A DNA stretch of 64,000 nt from Gemmiger sp. An194 (GCF_002160145.1 NZ_NFKA01000001.1:62001-126000), one strand, 5' to 3'. Shown: positions 27,106-35,190, counted from the stretch's first letter. Numbers and translations are program-made. Notes: generated by a model from the letters alone, not told the origin.

Positions 27106-27951
27106 ATGGAGCAGCCGCTGGTCAGTGTGATCGTGCCGGTCTACAACGCGAAGCTACACATCGCCCGCTGTGTGGAGAGCATCCGCAAGCAGAGCTACCA
27201 GAACCTGGAGATCATTCTGGTGAACGACGGCAGCAGCGATGTGAGCCTGCAGGTGGTGGATATGTACGCCCGGGTGGACAAACGCATCCTGCTCATCGAT
27301 AAGGCCAACAGCGGGGTATCGGCCACCCGAAATCTGGCCATTTCCATGGCCACCGGCAAATACCTGCAATTTGCCGACAGTGACGACTATCTGGCACCGG
27401 ATGCCACCCGCCTGCTGGTGGAAAAGGCGGAGCAGCATACCGCCGATCTGGTGATCGCGCCCTACTACCGGGTGGAGAACCACAAGCCCCTCTTCGCAAA
27501 AACCGAGGAGGACAGCTACCAGACCATCGAGCAGTACGGCTTTCTGGACGCGGGCTTTTACGACAAGACCGCCTTTGCCAAGGGCCTGATGAAGGAACCC
27601 GCCAGCTTTTACTATGGCGTGATGTGGAACAAGCTCTACCGGCGGGATATTGTACATAACCACAACATCCAGTGCAACGTGGAGCTGGGCTGGAGCGAGG
27701 ATCTGCTGTTCAACCTGGAGTACATCCGCTACGCCTCCCGTTTCTATGCGCTGGAGCAGCCGGTGTATTACTATGTGCAGAACCCCCAGAGCATCACCGC
27801 CACCCAGCTGGGGCTGCGCAACACCATGAAGATGCTCTCCACCAAGGCCAGCCTGTTTGCCTATTACAAAAAGCTCTATGAGGAGCTGGGCCTTTACGAG
27901 GAGAACAAGCTGCAGATCTACAAATATCTGGTGGCAGTGGCCGAAGCCTGA
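27106..27951 (+). CDS. Family 2 glycosyltransferase
   Basis: About 281 residues. GT-A fold with nucleotide-sugar-binding VSVIVPVYNAKLHIARC at the start, ILVNDGSSD near residue 40, and the metal-binding DSDD (FADSDDYLAPD, near residue 91). The C-terminal half carries the WSEDLLFNLEY block that is common in cell-surface polysaccharide and lipopolysaccharide/teichoic acid GT2 enzymes. ATG at 27106 is best spaced from a GGGGGG ribosome site; a possible earlier in-frame ATG at 27079 has GAGGAG only two bases away. It stands alone, so acceptor and product are unknown. Confidence 0.9.
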   Translation: MEQPLVSVIVPVYNAKLHIARCVESIRKQSYQNLEIILVNDGSSDVSLQVVDMYARVDKRILLIDKANSGVSATRNLAISMATGKYLQFADSDDYLAPDATRLLVEKAEQHTADLVIAPYYRVENHKPLFAKTEEDSYQTIEQYGFLDAGFYDKTAFAKGLMKEPASFYYGVMWNKLYRRDIVHNHNIQCNVELGWSEDLLFNLEYIRYASRFYALEQPVYYYVQNPQSITATQLGLRNTMKMLSTKASLFAYYKKLYEELGLYEENKLQIYKYLVAVAEA

Positions 27952-27966
27952 ACCAAAAAACAAACA

Positions 27967-28012
27967 AAAGCGAGCCTGACCGGGAATGCTCCCGTGGCAG
28001 GCTCGCTTTGTT
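27967..28012. terminator. Bidirectional terminator after the GT2 gene
   Basis: 12-bp stem (27967-27978 with 27998-28009), with inner CGGGA/TCCCG pairing. Confidence 0.85.
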
Positions 28013-28013
28013 A

Positions 28014-28064
28014 CAAGGAAATACCGCCTGAGCCGTTTGGCGTGAAGGATGCGGTGTTGCCTCA
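28014..28064. repeat. MITE-like element, internally deleted copy (51 bp)
   Basis: Same ends as the 101-bp element at 25241, opposite orientation: CAAGG.AATACCGC at 28014 and the complement of TGAGGCAACACCGCAT at 28049-28064. Relative to the full copy it lacks about 50 inner bases but keeps the CTGAGCCG..GGCGTGA segment. Its last three bases (28062-28064) are the stop codon of the minus-strand gene. Confidence 0.7.
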
Positions 28065-29600
28065 GTTGTTGTAGCCCAGAACATGGATCAGCCGCACATC
28101 CGCGTAGGCGTAGGCGCTCATGGGCCAGTCGATCCGGTCGGTGGTGTTGGAGGCGATGAGAAATTCCACCGGCTGGCCATTGGCGTCGTTGACTACCTCG
28201 GTCACCAGCACCGAGTGCTTCCACTCGCCGTCCGCTCCGTATTGCAGCACGTCGCCGGGCTGGGCGGTGTACAGGTTGCCGTCCGCCTCGGCCACCAGAC
28301 CGTAGCCGCTGTTCTCGTTCACGTAGGTGTAAAATTCATCCACACCGCTCCAGCTGGAGGAGCGGCCCCGGGCCTCGGAGTAGGAGTTGGGCACGTCGCT
28401 GTACCATTTCCACTGCTGGGTGTCGTAGCCGTAGATGTCCATGGGGATGCCGCCGGCGTACAGGCACTGGGAGGTGAAGTTGTTGCAGTTGCCGCCGTAG
28501 TCGTCGTAGATGCCCCATTTGGGATTGCGGGTCATGGCGGTCAGTCCCACCCACTGGCGGGCGTAGGCCACCGCCGCCTGCCGGTCATAATCCATGTTGC
28601 AGGTTTGAAGACTGCTCTGGCCGGAGGGGTCCGCCAGATATTGCTGGCGCTGGCTGGCCAGCTTGTCCACATCTGCCTTGGCGGCGCTCATCAGCTGGCT
28701 CAGCGTGCTCTGGATGGCGCTCTCGCCGCCGGAGGACTGGCGGCTGTACACATCCCGCACCAGATTGAAGCCGTCCTCGGTCTTTTCGTGGGCCAGGATC
28801 TTGCCGTCGGCGGAGAAGGTGAAGGTGTTCTCGATGCCGCAGCTGGAGCTGGTGCGGCCGTTCAGAAAGCGAAACTGGATCTGGTCGTCCTCCTGCAGGC
28901 TCACGGTGATGGTCTCGCCCTCCCAGCTGGTTTCCTCCACCGTCAGGCCGATGGTGAAGCCGGTCATGGTCAGGTCCACCGGCTGCATGGCCCGCACCCG
29001 GCTGATAAAGTCCACGCTGGCCTCATCCAGCAGGCAGGCCTCCTGGGCCGCGGCACCCGGGCCGTAAAGATCGTCCAGCTCCGGGGCCTCCAGCCGGGCC
29101 GCGGCATCGTAGCAGCGCACGAACCATTCGGTCAGGGTGTCCTGCACTTCCCGGGGCAGCTCATCGCCCCCGGAGCGGAACACGCATTCGCCTACCGACG
29201 GCGCGGGTGCAGGCTCTGCCTGGCTGGCCGGGGTGGAAGCATCCGCCCCGGCGGGAACCGTCTGCCCGACGGACCAGACCCAGGTGAAGCCCAGAATCAG
29301 GCAGCTGACCAGAGCGGCCAGCGCCCAGGGCCGCAGGGAGGAGCGGCGTCTGCGGCGGACCGGCCGGGGCGGATTGGCCCGCTGCTGCACCGGGCGCGGA
29401 GTGGGCTGCCGGGTCACAGGGCGGCGCACCTGCCGCTTTTGGACCTGGGGCGCATAGCGGGTTTCCAGCGAGGAACGGCGGGGCGCGGTGCGCTTTGCGG
29501 GGGCGCGGCGAACCGGTTGGGCCGATTGGACCATCTGGCGCGGCGTGCGCTGGCGGCCTGCCCCGGAATGGTATTTCCAGCTTTCGGGGGAATTGGCCAT
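28062..29600 (-). CDS. Membrane-anchored protein with Amidase_6-type domain
   Basis: A 512-residue protein. A long Arg/Pro/Gln-rich N-terminal tail (1-100) precedes one membrane segment (about 104-126, SSLRPWALAALVSCLILGF), giving an inside tail and an outside body. The middle (150-350) is a domain I do not recognise. The last 160 residues match the putative amidase (Amidase_6) family: YDRQAAVAYARQWVG, then DYGGNCNNFTSQCLYAGGIPM with the candidate catalytic Cys, and HSVLVTEV with the His. The fold is papain/NlpC-like, so peptidoglycan or peptide hydrolysis is likely but not shown. AAAGGAGG precedes the ATG at 29600. The TGA stop lies in a repeat element. Confidence 0.82.
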   Translation of the reverse strand: MANSPESWKYHSGAGRQRTPRQMVQSAQPVRRAPAKRTAPRRSSLETRYAPQVQKRQVRRPVTRQPTPRPVQQRANPPRPVRRRRRSSLRPWALAALVSCLILGFTWVWSVGQTVPAGADASTPASQAEPAPAPSVGECVFRSGGDELPREVQDTLTEWFVRCYDAAARLEAPELDDLYGPGAAAQEACLLDEASVDFISRVRAMQPVDLTMTGFTIGLTVEETSWEGETITVSLQEDDQIQFRFLNGRTSSSCGIENTFTFSADGKILAHEKTEDGFNLVRDVYSRQSSGGESAIQSTLSQLMSAAKADVDKLASQRQQYLADPSGQSSLQTCNMDYDRQAAVAYARQWVGLTAMTRNPKWGIYDDYGGNCNNFTSQCLYAGGIPMDIYGYDTQQWKWYSDVPNSYSEARGRSSSWSGVDEFYTYVNENSGYGLVAEADGNLYTAQPGDVLQYGADGEWKHSVLVTEVVNDANGQPVEFLIASNTTDRIDWPMSAYAYADVRLIHVLGYNN

Positions 29601-29718
29601 CGTCTCGTTCCTCCTTTGGCAATATTTTTCTATTAGACGTATTATACCGCGCCGATGTAACGAAACTGTATCGAAGGAGCGTGCAAAGTTGTAAATTTTG
29701 GCGGCGGGATGCAAAAAA

Positions 29719-29740
29719 TCCCCCGGCTTTCACCGGGGGA
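29719..29740 (-). terminator. Terminator of the Xaa-Pro aminopeptidase gene
   Basis: TCCCCCGG/CCGGGGGA stem (29719-29726 with 29733-29740), with T-run on the minus strand. Confidence 0.82.
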
Positions 29741-29751
29741 TAAGTGTGTGA

Positions 29752-31536
29752 TCAGGCCAGGGGCTTGGTCTTTTCAGCCAGCCATGCGGCTTCCGATTCG
29801 GTCAGCAGGGGAGCAAGATCCCGATAGGTCTCGGCATGGAAGGCGTTCAGCCAGGCCTTCTCGTCCGCGTCCAGCAACTCGGGGCGCACCGGGGTCAGGT
29901 CGATGGGGCAGCGGGTCATGGACTCGAAGCCCAGGAACTGGCCGTACTGGTTCTTCACACGCTCCACGCACAGCAGCTCGTTCTCGATGCGGATGCCCAC
30001 CTCGCCCTCTTCGTAGATGCCGGGCTCGTCGGTGACGGTCATGCCGGGCACGAAGGGCACGTGATTGGTCACGCGCAGGCTCTGGGGGCCCTCGTGTACG
30101 CCGCCGATGAAGCCCACACCGTGGCCGGTACCGCAGCGGTAGTCAATGCCGTGCTGCCACACTGCGGCACGGGCCATCACGTCCAGATTGCCGCCGGTGC
30201 AGCCGGACAGGAACTGGAGCTTGGCGATGTCGATGTGGCTCTTGAGCACGTAGGTGTAGTAGGTGCGCTCGTTGTCGGTCAGCTCACCCAGCGCGTAGGT
30301 GCGGGTGATGTCGGTGGTGCCGTCGGTGTACTGTCCGCCGCTGTCCACCAGCAGGAAACCCCGCTTCTCCAGCTTGGTGCAGTTGTCCGGGGTGGCGTGG
30401 TAGTGCATCATGGCGGCGTTTGCGCCGTAGGCGGCAATGGTGTCGAAGCTGGGGCCCAGGTTGCCGGGCTGCTCAGCGCGCAGCTCCAGCAGCTTGCGGT
30501 CCACATCCACCTCGGTAACGGTCTCGCCCGCGGCCAGCTGCTGCTCCAGCCAGATCTGGAAACGCACCATGGCTACGCCGTCCTTCACGTGGCAGTTCAT
30601 CAGGTTCTTGATCTCGGCGGCGTTCTTCACGCCCTTCATGGCCTGGATGGGGTCCTCGCCCATCTTCGCCGTGAAGTTGGGGTTCTGGCACACGGCGCTG
30701 TAGATGGCCCAGTTGGTGGAGCCGTCCATCAGGATCACCCGGTCGTGATGGTAGCCGGTCAGAGTGCCCAGCAGCCGGTCGTAATCCTCCACGCCCACGC
30801 CCTGGGCCCGCAGTGCGGCGGTGGCCTCCTCGGGCAGACGGCTCTGGTCGATGAACAGGGTGGCGCTGGTGGCGGTCACAAAGCAGTAGGCCAGTGCAAA
30901 GGGAGTGCAGTCCAGGTCAGCGGCCCGCAGGTTCAAAAGCCAGGCCACGCTGTCCAGCCGGGAAACCACCATGGCGGAGGCACCGGCATCGGCCAGTTTA
31001 CTGCGCAGGCGGTTCAGCTTTTCCTCCGCGGAAGCGCCCGCGGTTTCAGCGTCAACCAGCCAGGCGGGGGTGGAGGGAACCGGGGGCCGGTCCTCCCAGA
31101 TGGGGCTGACCAGATCAACGGACAGCACCTTCGCGCCCTTCTTCGCCAGGGCTTTTTCCAGCTCCTGCACGGTGGCGGTGGGGGTGACCATGCCGTCCAG
31201 AGCCAGCACCTGACCCTCGCCCAGCGCGTCGGTCAGATACTGGGTCACGGTGGGGGTGCCCTCGGTGCCCATCTTCTGCAGCTGGATCTCACTGCCGGCC
31301 AGCTGGCGCTCGGCCTGGATGAAATAGCGGCCGTCGGCCCAGAGGGCGCTGGCGGTATCGGTCACCACAAGGGTGCCCATACTGCCGGTGAAGCCGGAGA
31401 AGTAGGCCCGGGCCTTCCAGTGGTCGGGCAGATATTCGCTGGAATGGGGGTCCGACGAGGGGATCAGGCAGGCATTCGCCCCGGCGGCCTGCATGGCCGC
31501 CCGCAGCTGGGCGATCTTTTCGTTGGTGGTTTTCAT
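29752..31536 (-). CDS. Aminopeptidase P family protein (M24B, Xaa-Pro aminopeptidase)
   Basis: A 594-residue, three-domain aminopeptidase P of the long APP1 type: two creatinase-like N-domains (about 5-300) and a pita-bread catalytic domain (about 310-540) with a C-terminal extension. The five metal ligands can be seen: Asp in LLVDSGGQY, Asp in GTTDITRT, His in CGTGHGVGF, Glu in TDEPGIYEEG, and Glu in GIRIENELL. It removes the N-terminal residue before proline. The start is the ATG at 31536, with GAGG about 13 bases upstream; an in-frame extension lacks support. Cytoplasmic; works with the M32 enzyme in peptide breakdown. Confidence 0.94.
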   Translation of the reverse strand: MKTTNEKIAQLRAAMQAAGANACLIPSSDPHSSEYLPDHWKARAYFSGFTGSMGTLVVTDTASALWADGRYFIQAERQLAGSEIQLQKMGTEGTPTVTQYLTDALGEGQVLALDGMVTPTATVQELEKALAKKGAKVLSVDLVSPIWEDRPPVPSTPAWLVDAETAGASAEEKLNRLRSKLADAGASAMVVSRLDSVAWLLNLRAADLDCTPFALAYCFVTATSATLFIDQSRLPEEATAALRAQGVGVEDYDRLLGTLTGYHHDRVILMDGSTNWAIYSAVCQNPNFTAKMGEDPIQAMKGVKNAAEIKNLMNCHVKDGVAMVRFQIWLEQQLAAGETVTEVDVDRKLLELRAEQPGNLGPSFDTIAAYGANAAMMHYHATPDNCTKLEKRGFLLVDSGGQYTDGTTDITRTYALGELTDNERTYYTYVLKSHIDIAKLQFLSGCTGGNLDVMARAAVWQHGIDYRCGTGHGVGFIGGVHEGPQSLRVTNHVPFVPGMTVTDEPGIYEEGEVGIRIENELLCVERVKNQYGQFLGFESMTRCPIDLTPVRPELLDADEKAWLNAFHAETYRDLAPLLTESEAAWLAEKTKPLA

Positions 31537-31812
31537 GGGATCTGTTTTACCTCTTTTCTCACAGCGGAAGCATTCCGCGCCCACCGTGCAAAATCGTGTT
31601 GAATTTATATTAACACGGTAAAGCAGGTTTTAAAAGAGAGCGAGGCGCAAAAACGCAAAATTTCGCAAAAAGAACACCGGAGAAAACCGCGCAATGACCT
31701 TGACAAAGATAGTATAATAAGAAACAGAACGACTGTTTTCAGCAGGCGGCCCGGGGGAGGGAACATGCTCCGGCAGGGCGGCTCTGCGCAAGATAAAAGG
31801 AGACAATATACC

Positions 31813-33051
31813 ATGACCAAGATCGATATTTTTTCCGGTTTTCTGGGCGCCGGCAAGACCACGCTCATCAAGAAGCTGATCGCCGAGGCCTACGCGGGCC
31901 AGAAGCTGGTGCTCATCGAGAATGAATTCGGCGAGATCGGCATCGACGGCGGCTTCCTGAAAGAGGCCGGCATCGAGATCACCGAGATGAACTCCGGCTG
32001 CATCTGCTGCAGCCTGGTGGGCGACTTCCGCGAAGCTCTGAAGAAGGTCATCGACCAGTACCAGCCGGACCGCATCCTGATCGAGCCCTCCGGCGTGGGC
32101 AAGCTGAGCGATGTGACCAAGGCTGTGCAGGGCATCGCCGCCGAGCGGGACGTGCAGCTGAACAGCTTTGTGACCGTGGCCGATGTGAACAAGGTCCGGC
32201 TGTACATGAAGAACTTCGGCGAGTTTTACAACGACCAGATCGGCCATGCCAACGCCATCATCCTGAGCCGCACCGGCGCCGCCAGCGAGGACAAGATCGC
32301 CCGCGCTGTGGCCATGATCCGGGAGAAGAACCCCGAGGCCACCATCGTCACCACCGACTGGAGCCAGCTGAAGGGCGAGCAGATCGTGGCGGCCATGGAG
32401 TCCAAGCGGGACTTCGTGAAGGAGCTGCTGGAGGAGACTCAGGTCTGCCCCGAGTGTGGCCATCACCACGAGCACGGCGAGGAGTGCGGCCACGATCACG
32501 AGCATGAGCATCACCATCATCACGACCACGATGAGGAGTGCTGCTGCGGTCACGACCATGAGCACGAGCACGAGCATCATCATCACGATCACGACGAGGA
32601 GTGCTGCTGCGGTCACGACCACGACCATGAGCACGAGCATCATCATCACGATCACGATGAGGAGTGCGGCTGCGGTCACGACCATGAACATGAGCACGAG
32701 CACCATCATCACGATCACGACGGCGAATGCAGCTGCGGCTGCGGCCATGACCACGACCATCACCACCACCATCACGCCGACGAGGTGTTCACCAGCTGGG
32801 GCCGTGAGACTGCCCGGGTGTTCACCGAGGAGGAGATCCGCAACGCTCTGGAAGAGCTGGACAGCGGCAAGTACGGTGTGGTGCTGCGCGCCAAGGGCAT
32901 CCTGCCCGGCACCAACGGCTGGATCTACTTTGACCATGTGCCCGGCGAGGCTGATGTGCGCGGCGGCGCTGCGGATGTGACCGGCCGCCTGTGCGTGATC
33001 GGCTCCAAGCTGGACGAGGCTGCCCTGGAGCAGCTGTTCCATCTGGCCTGA
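31813..33051 (+). CDS. G3E family GTPase (CobW/COG0523 metallochaperone-like) with long His/Cys-rich metal-binding repeat
   Basis: A 412-residue protein. Residues 1-210 form the G3E GTPase: P-loop GFLGAGKT (9-16), the family metal site C63-I-C65-C66 (GCICC), and IEPSGVG (switch). Residues 214-323 are an extreme metal-binding insert of five units of 18-21 residues, each of Cys cluster plus His/Asp/Glu run, after a CPECG zinc-finger-like start. The CobW C-terminal domain follows (about 325-412). Such proteins insert or buffer Zn, Ni or Co. AAAGGAG precedes the ATG. It leads an operon with a second G3E-like gene 22 bases on. Metal not determinable; Zn or Ni most likely. Confidence 0.93.
   Translation: MTKIDIFSGFLGAGKTTLIKKLIAEAYAGQKLVLIENEFGEIGIDGGFLKEAGIEITEMNSGCICCSLVGDFREALKKVIDQYQPDRILIEPSGVGKLSDVTKAVQGIAAERDVQLNSFVTVADVNKVRLYMKNFGEFYNDQIGHANAIILSRTGAASEDKIARAVAMIREKNPEATIVTTDWSQLKGEQIVAAMESKRDFVKELLEETQVCPECGHHHEHGEECGHDHEHEHHHHHDHDEECCCGHDHEHEHEHHHHDHDEECCCGHDHDHEHEHHHHDHDEECGCGHDHEHEHEHHHHDHDGECSCGCGHDHDHHHHHHADEVFTSWGRETARVFTEEEIRNALEELDSGKYGVVLRAKGILPGTNGWIYFDHVPGEADVRGGAADVTGRLCVIGSKLDEAALEQLFHLA
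32479..32783 (+). repeat. Tandem repeat coding the His/Cys-rich segment
   Basis: Five head-to-tail units of 54-63 bases, consensus EECCCGHDHEHEHEHHHHDHD, the middle three of equal length (21 codons). The DNA units differ at several third positions, so the array is not very recent. Confidence 0.85.
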
Positions 33052-33073
33052 GCCGCAGGGAGGGAGAGGTAAC

Positions 33074-34024
33074 GTGAAAGAGATTCCGGTATATCTGTTC
33101 TTGGGCTTTCTGGAAAGCGGCAAGACCCGCTTTGTGCAGGAGACCATGGAGGACCCCAAGTTCGACTCCGGCGACAAGACCCTGCTGCTGGTCTGCGAGG
33201 AGGGCGAAGAGGAGTATGACGCCGACAAGTTCGCCTTCGGCGGCGTGAGCGTGGAGCTCATTGAGGACAAGGAGCAGCTGAACCCCACCCATCTGGCCGA
33301 GCTGGTGAAAAAGACCGGCGCGGGCCGTGTGGTGATTGAGTACAACGGCATGTGGATGGTGCAGGAGCTGTACGAGGCCATGCCGGAGAACTGGGTGATC
33401 TACCAGACCATCGGCACCGCCGACGCGAACACCTTCCGCATGTACTTCGACAACATGCGTCAGCTGTTCCTGGATAAATTCGCCCAGTGCGAGCTGCTGG
33501 TGGTGAACCGGGCCGACGGCCTGACCGAGGAGGACCAAGAGTTCGTGCACAAGGCGGTGCGCCAGGCCAGCCGCCGGTGCGACATCGCCTACGAATACGC
33601 CGACGGCAGCGTGGCCTACGACCAGCTGCCGGACGAGCTGCCCTTCGACATCAACGCGGATGTGATCGAGATCGGCGACGAGGACTTCGGCATCTGGTAT
33701 CTGGATGCCAGCGAGGACCCAGAGAAGTACGCGGGCAAGACCGTGCGCTTCACCGCCCAGGTCTGCCAGACGCCCCGGGTGGGCCAGAATCAGTTTGTGC
33801 CCGGCCGCTTCGCCATGACCTGCTGCGTGCAGGATATCCAGTTTGTGGGCTTCCCCTGCAAGTACGACGATGCCAAGAAGCTGGCCCAGCGCAGCTGGAT
33901 CAAGATCACCGCCAAGGTGCGGGTGCAGTTCCACCCCCTGTTTGGCGGCAAGGGCCCGGTGCTCACCGCCCTGTCGGTGGAGGCTGCCCAGCCCCTGAAG
34001 GACGACGTGGTCACCTTCAGCTGA
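33074..34024 (+). CDS. G3E-like P-loop protein fused to a TIGR03943/DUF1980-like C-terminal domain
   Basis: A 316-residue protein. The first 185 residues follow the G3E/CobW plan: P-loop LGFLESGKTRF (10-20) and a VVNRADG motif near 141 in place of NKxD, but the CxCC metal motif is missing. The last 105 residues, with VRFTAQVCQTPRVGQNQFVPGRFAMTCCV split over two strands and a WIKITAKV strand, resemble the C-terminal domain of TIGR03943 proteins, partners of a putative metal-related permease. The start is GTG at 33074 behind GAGAGGT, 22 bases after the His-rich GTPase, so both are co-transcribed. Probably metal trafficking. No permease is in the window. Confidence 0.8.
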   Translation: MKEIPVYLFLGFLESGKTRFVQETMEDPKFDSGDKTLLLVCEEGEEEYDADKFAFGGVSVELIEDKEQLNPTHLAELVKKTGAGRVVIEYNGMWMVQELYEAMPENWVIYQTIGTADANTFRMYFDNMRQLFLDKFAQCELLVVNRADGLTEEDQEFVHKAVRQASRRCDIAYEYADGSVAYDQLPDELPFDINADVIEIGDEDFGIWYLDASEDPEKYAGKTVRFTAQVCQTPRVGQNQFVPGRFAMTCCVQDIQFVGFPCKYDDAKKLAQRSWIKITAKVRVQFHPLFGGKGPVLTALSVEAAQPLKDDVVTFS

Positions 34025-34047
34025 CCGGCCGAAGAAAAACAAAACGA

Positions 34048-34087
34048 ACAGGGCCCGTTCCCGGGTTTGCGCCGGGGCGGGCCCTGT
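34048..34087 (+). other. Perfect GC-rich hairpin after the G3E operon
   Basis: 10-bp perfect stem (34048-34057 with 34078-34087) enclosing a second CCGGG-type stem, but without a T-run on the plus strand. Its right edge touches the extended -10 (TGG-TATACT, 34087-34095) of the next gene. It may be a weak terminator or mRNA 3' end stabiliser. Confidence 0.5.
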
Positions 34088-34095
34088 GGTATACT
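34087..34095 (+). promoter_or_regulatory. Extended -10 promoter of the 34119 gene
   Basis: TGG plus TATACT (34090-34095), 24 bases before the start codon. Confidence 0.45.
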
Positions 34096-34118
34096 ACTCA
34101 AAAAAGGAGGGAGTACCC

Positions 34119-34469
34119 ATGGGTTTTTTCAAACGACTGATTTCCATCGTTCTGGGCATTGCGGCGGGCGCTGTGGCCTATAAGCTGCTCAACGATTACA
34201 ACAAGAGCTCTCATATCGAGGGCGAATATGTGGAGGTGCCCACCGAGCCGGAGCAGCCCGCGCAGGCCGAGCCGGAAAAGGCTTCCCGCGAGGAGCCCCG
34301 GCCGGAGCCCACCGTTTACCCCCAGCGCCCCGACCGTGGCCCCAACACCAACCCGGTGACCCTGGGCGCAGCGGAAAAGCCGCTGGATGAGAACGGCAAG
34401 CTGGACCCCACCCGCATCGCCAGCGCCGAGGATTTCGGCGACTGGGACGATCTGGGCTGCCAGGGCTGA
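34119..34469 (+). CDS. Small membrane-anchored acidic protein, function unknown
   Basis: 116 residues: N-terminal anchor MGFFKRLISIVLGIAAGAVA, then a hydrophilic tail rich in Pro and Glu (residues 35-85), ending in an acidic ASAEDFGDWDDLGCQG. AAAAAGGAGGG gives a strong ribosome site for the ATG at 34119. Own promoter and terminator. I recognise no family; the short anchored type with a disordered acidic tail is common in clostridia. Confidence 0.7.
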   Translation: MGFFKRLISIVLGIAAGAVAYKLLNDYNKSSHIEGEYVEVPTEPEQPAQAEPEKASREEPRPEPTVYPQRPDRGPNTNPVTLGAAEKPLDENGKLDPTRIASAEDFGDWDDLGCQG

Positions 34470-34492
34470 GCCTCTGCGAAAAGCACAATAAA

Positions 34493-34532
34493 AAAAACGG
34501 CCTGCGGCAGCATACTTGCAGGTCGTTTTTTT
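34493..34532 (+). terminator. Terminator after the 34119 gene
   Basis: A-run plus ACGGCCTGC (stem 34493-34505) pairing with GCAGGTCGT and a T-run (34518-34532), one G-T pair. Confidence 0.75.
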
Positions 34533-34589
34533 ATGTTAGGCGTTATGTATTATGGCTTTTTGCTGTGGTCCGCTGAGAACGTAAATTCC

Positions 34590-34618
34590 TTGCGGCACTC
34601 TTGAAGGAATATTATATT
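34590..34618 (+). promoter_or_regulatory. Promoter of the MmcQ/YjbR gene
   Basis: TTGCGG (34590-34595), 17-base spacer, TATATT (34613-34618), 33 bases before the start. Confidence 0.5.
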
Positions 34619-34650
34619 TTGTGTGAATAGAAAGATTGGGAGTGGCATCA

Positions 34651-35028
34651 ATGAATCGTGTGGAATTAGGACGGTTTATTCTCGAAAATTACAATGCAGA
34701 GCGGGATTTTCCATGGCTAAAATATCCCAATTATGAAGTGTTTCGCCATAACAATAATCAAAAATGGTTTGCACTTATTATGGATGTGCCTAAAAACAAG
34801 ATTGGGCTGCAAGGTACTGGCCTTATTGATGTGGTGAATTTCAAGTGCGACACACTGTTGATAGGGTCTCTGCGGTGTGAGCCGGGTTTTTTTCCGGCAT
34901 ACCACATGAATAAGGAAAGCTGGATTACGGTTGCCTTGGATGGTAGTGTCTCGGATGACAAAATCAAAATGTTGCTAAGTGAAAGTTATGATGCAACTGC
35001 GCCAAAAGCGAGACACAAAAAGCATTGA
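34651..35028 (+). CDS. MmcQ/YjbR family protein
   Basis: A 125-residue protein of the MmcQ/YjbR fold (double-winged, CyaY-like). The sequence FPWLKYPNYEVFRHNNNQKWFALIMDVPKNKIGL matches the family's characteristic 'P...VFRH..NKKWFAL' core, and GFFPAYHMNKESWITVALDGSV matches its C-terminal core; these proteins are sometimes called DNA-binding but have no proven role. The ATG at 34651 follows GGGAG. Base and codon use stand out: many A/T third positions (TTT, AAA, GAT, TTG) in a GC-rich neighbourhood, pointing to recent acquisition. Confidence 0.88.
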   Translation: MNRVELGRFILENYNAERDFPWLKYPNYEVFRHNNNQKWFALIMDVPKNKIGLQGTGLIDVVNFKCDTLLIGSLRCEPGFFPAYHMNKESWITVALDGSVSDDKIKMLLSESYDATAPKARHKKH

Positions 35029-35101
35029 AATATAAATTTATCCGAGAGACAAACTCCGGCTTTGTTTTAGGAAAGTACAACATAACAGCACTCGGGCAAA
35101 C

Positions 35102-35148
35102 AAAAACCGGCCCGCAGGGAGAAATTTTCCCCGCGGGCCGGTTTTTTT
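35102..35148 (+). terminator. Terminator after the MmcQ/YjbR gene
   Basis: Perfect 14-bp stem (35102-35115 with 35133-35146) ending in seven T. Confidence 0.88.
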
Positions 35149-35153
35149 GTGAT

Positions 35154-35190
35154 AAAAAAAGCCCCCGGCGGAGAATTTTCCACCGGGGAC
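35154..35190 (-). terminator. Terminator of rny
   Basis: On the minus strand CCCCGGTGG pairs with CCGCCGGGG (one G-T type mismatch) and is followed by seven T. Confidence 0.8.

Noticed and set aside
31700-31718. TTGACA and TATAAT upstream of the His-rich G3E gene
   Set aside because: Only seven bases lie between them, far too short for one promoter; the TATAAT may still be used with another -35.
32479-32783. Short tandem repeats as a CRISPR array
   Set aside because: Units are head-to-tail without spacers and in frame inside a protein gene.
34048-34087. Strong hairpin as terminator of the G3E operon
   Set aside because: No T-run follows on the plus strand, so I list it as a hairpin, not a terminator.
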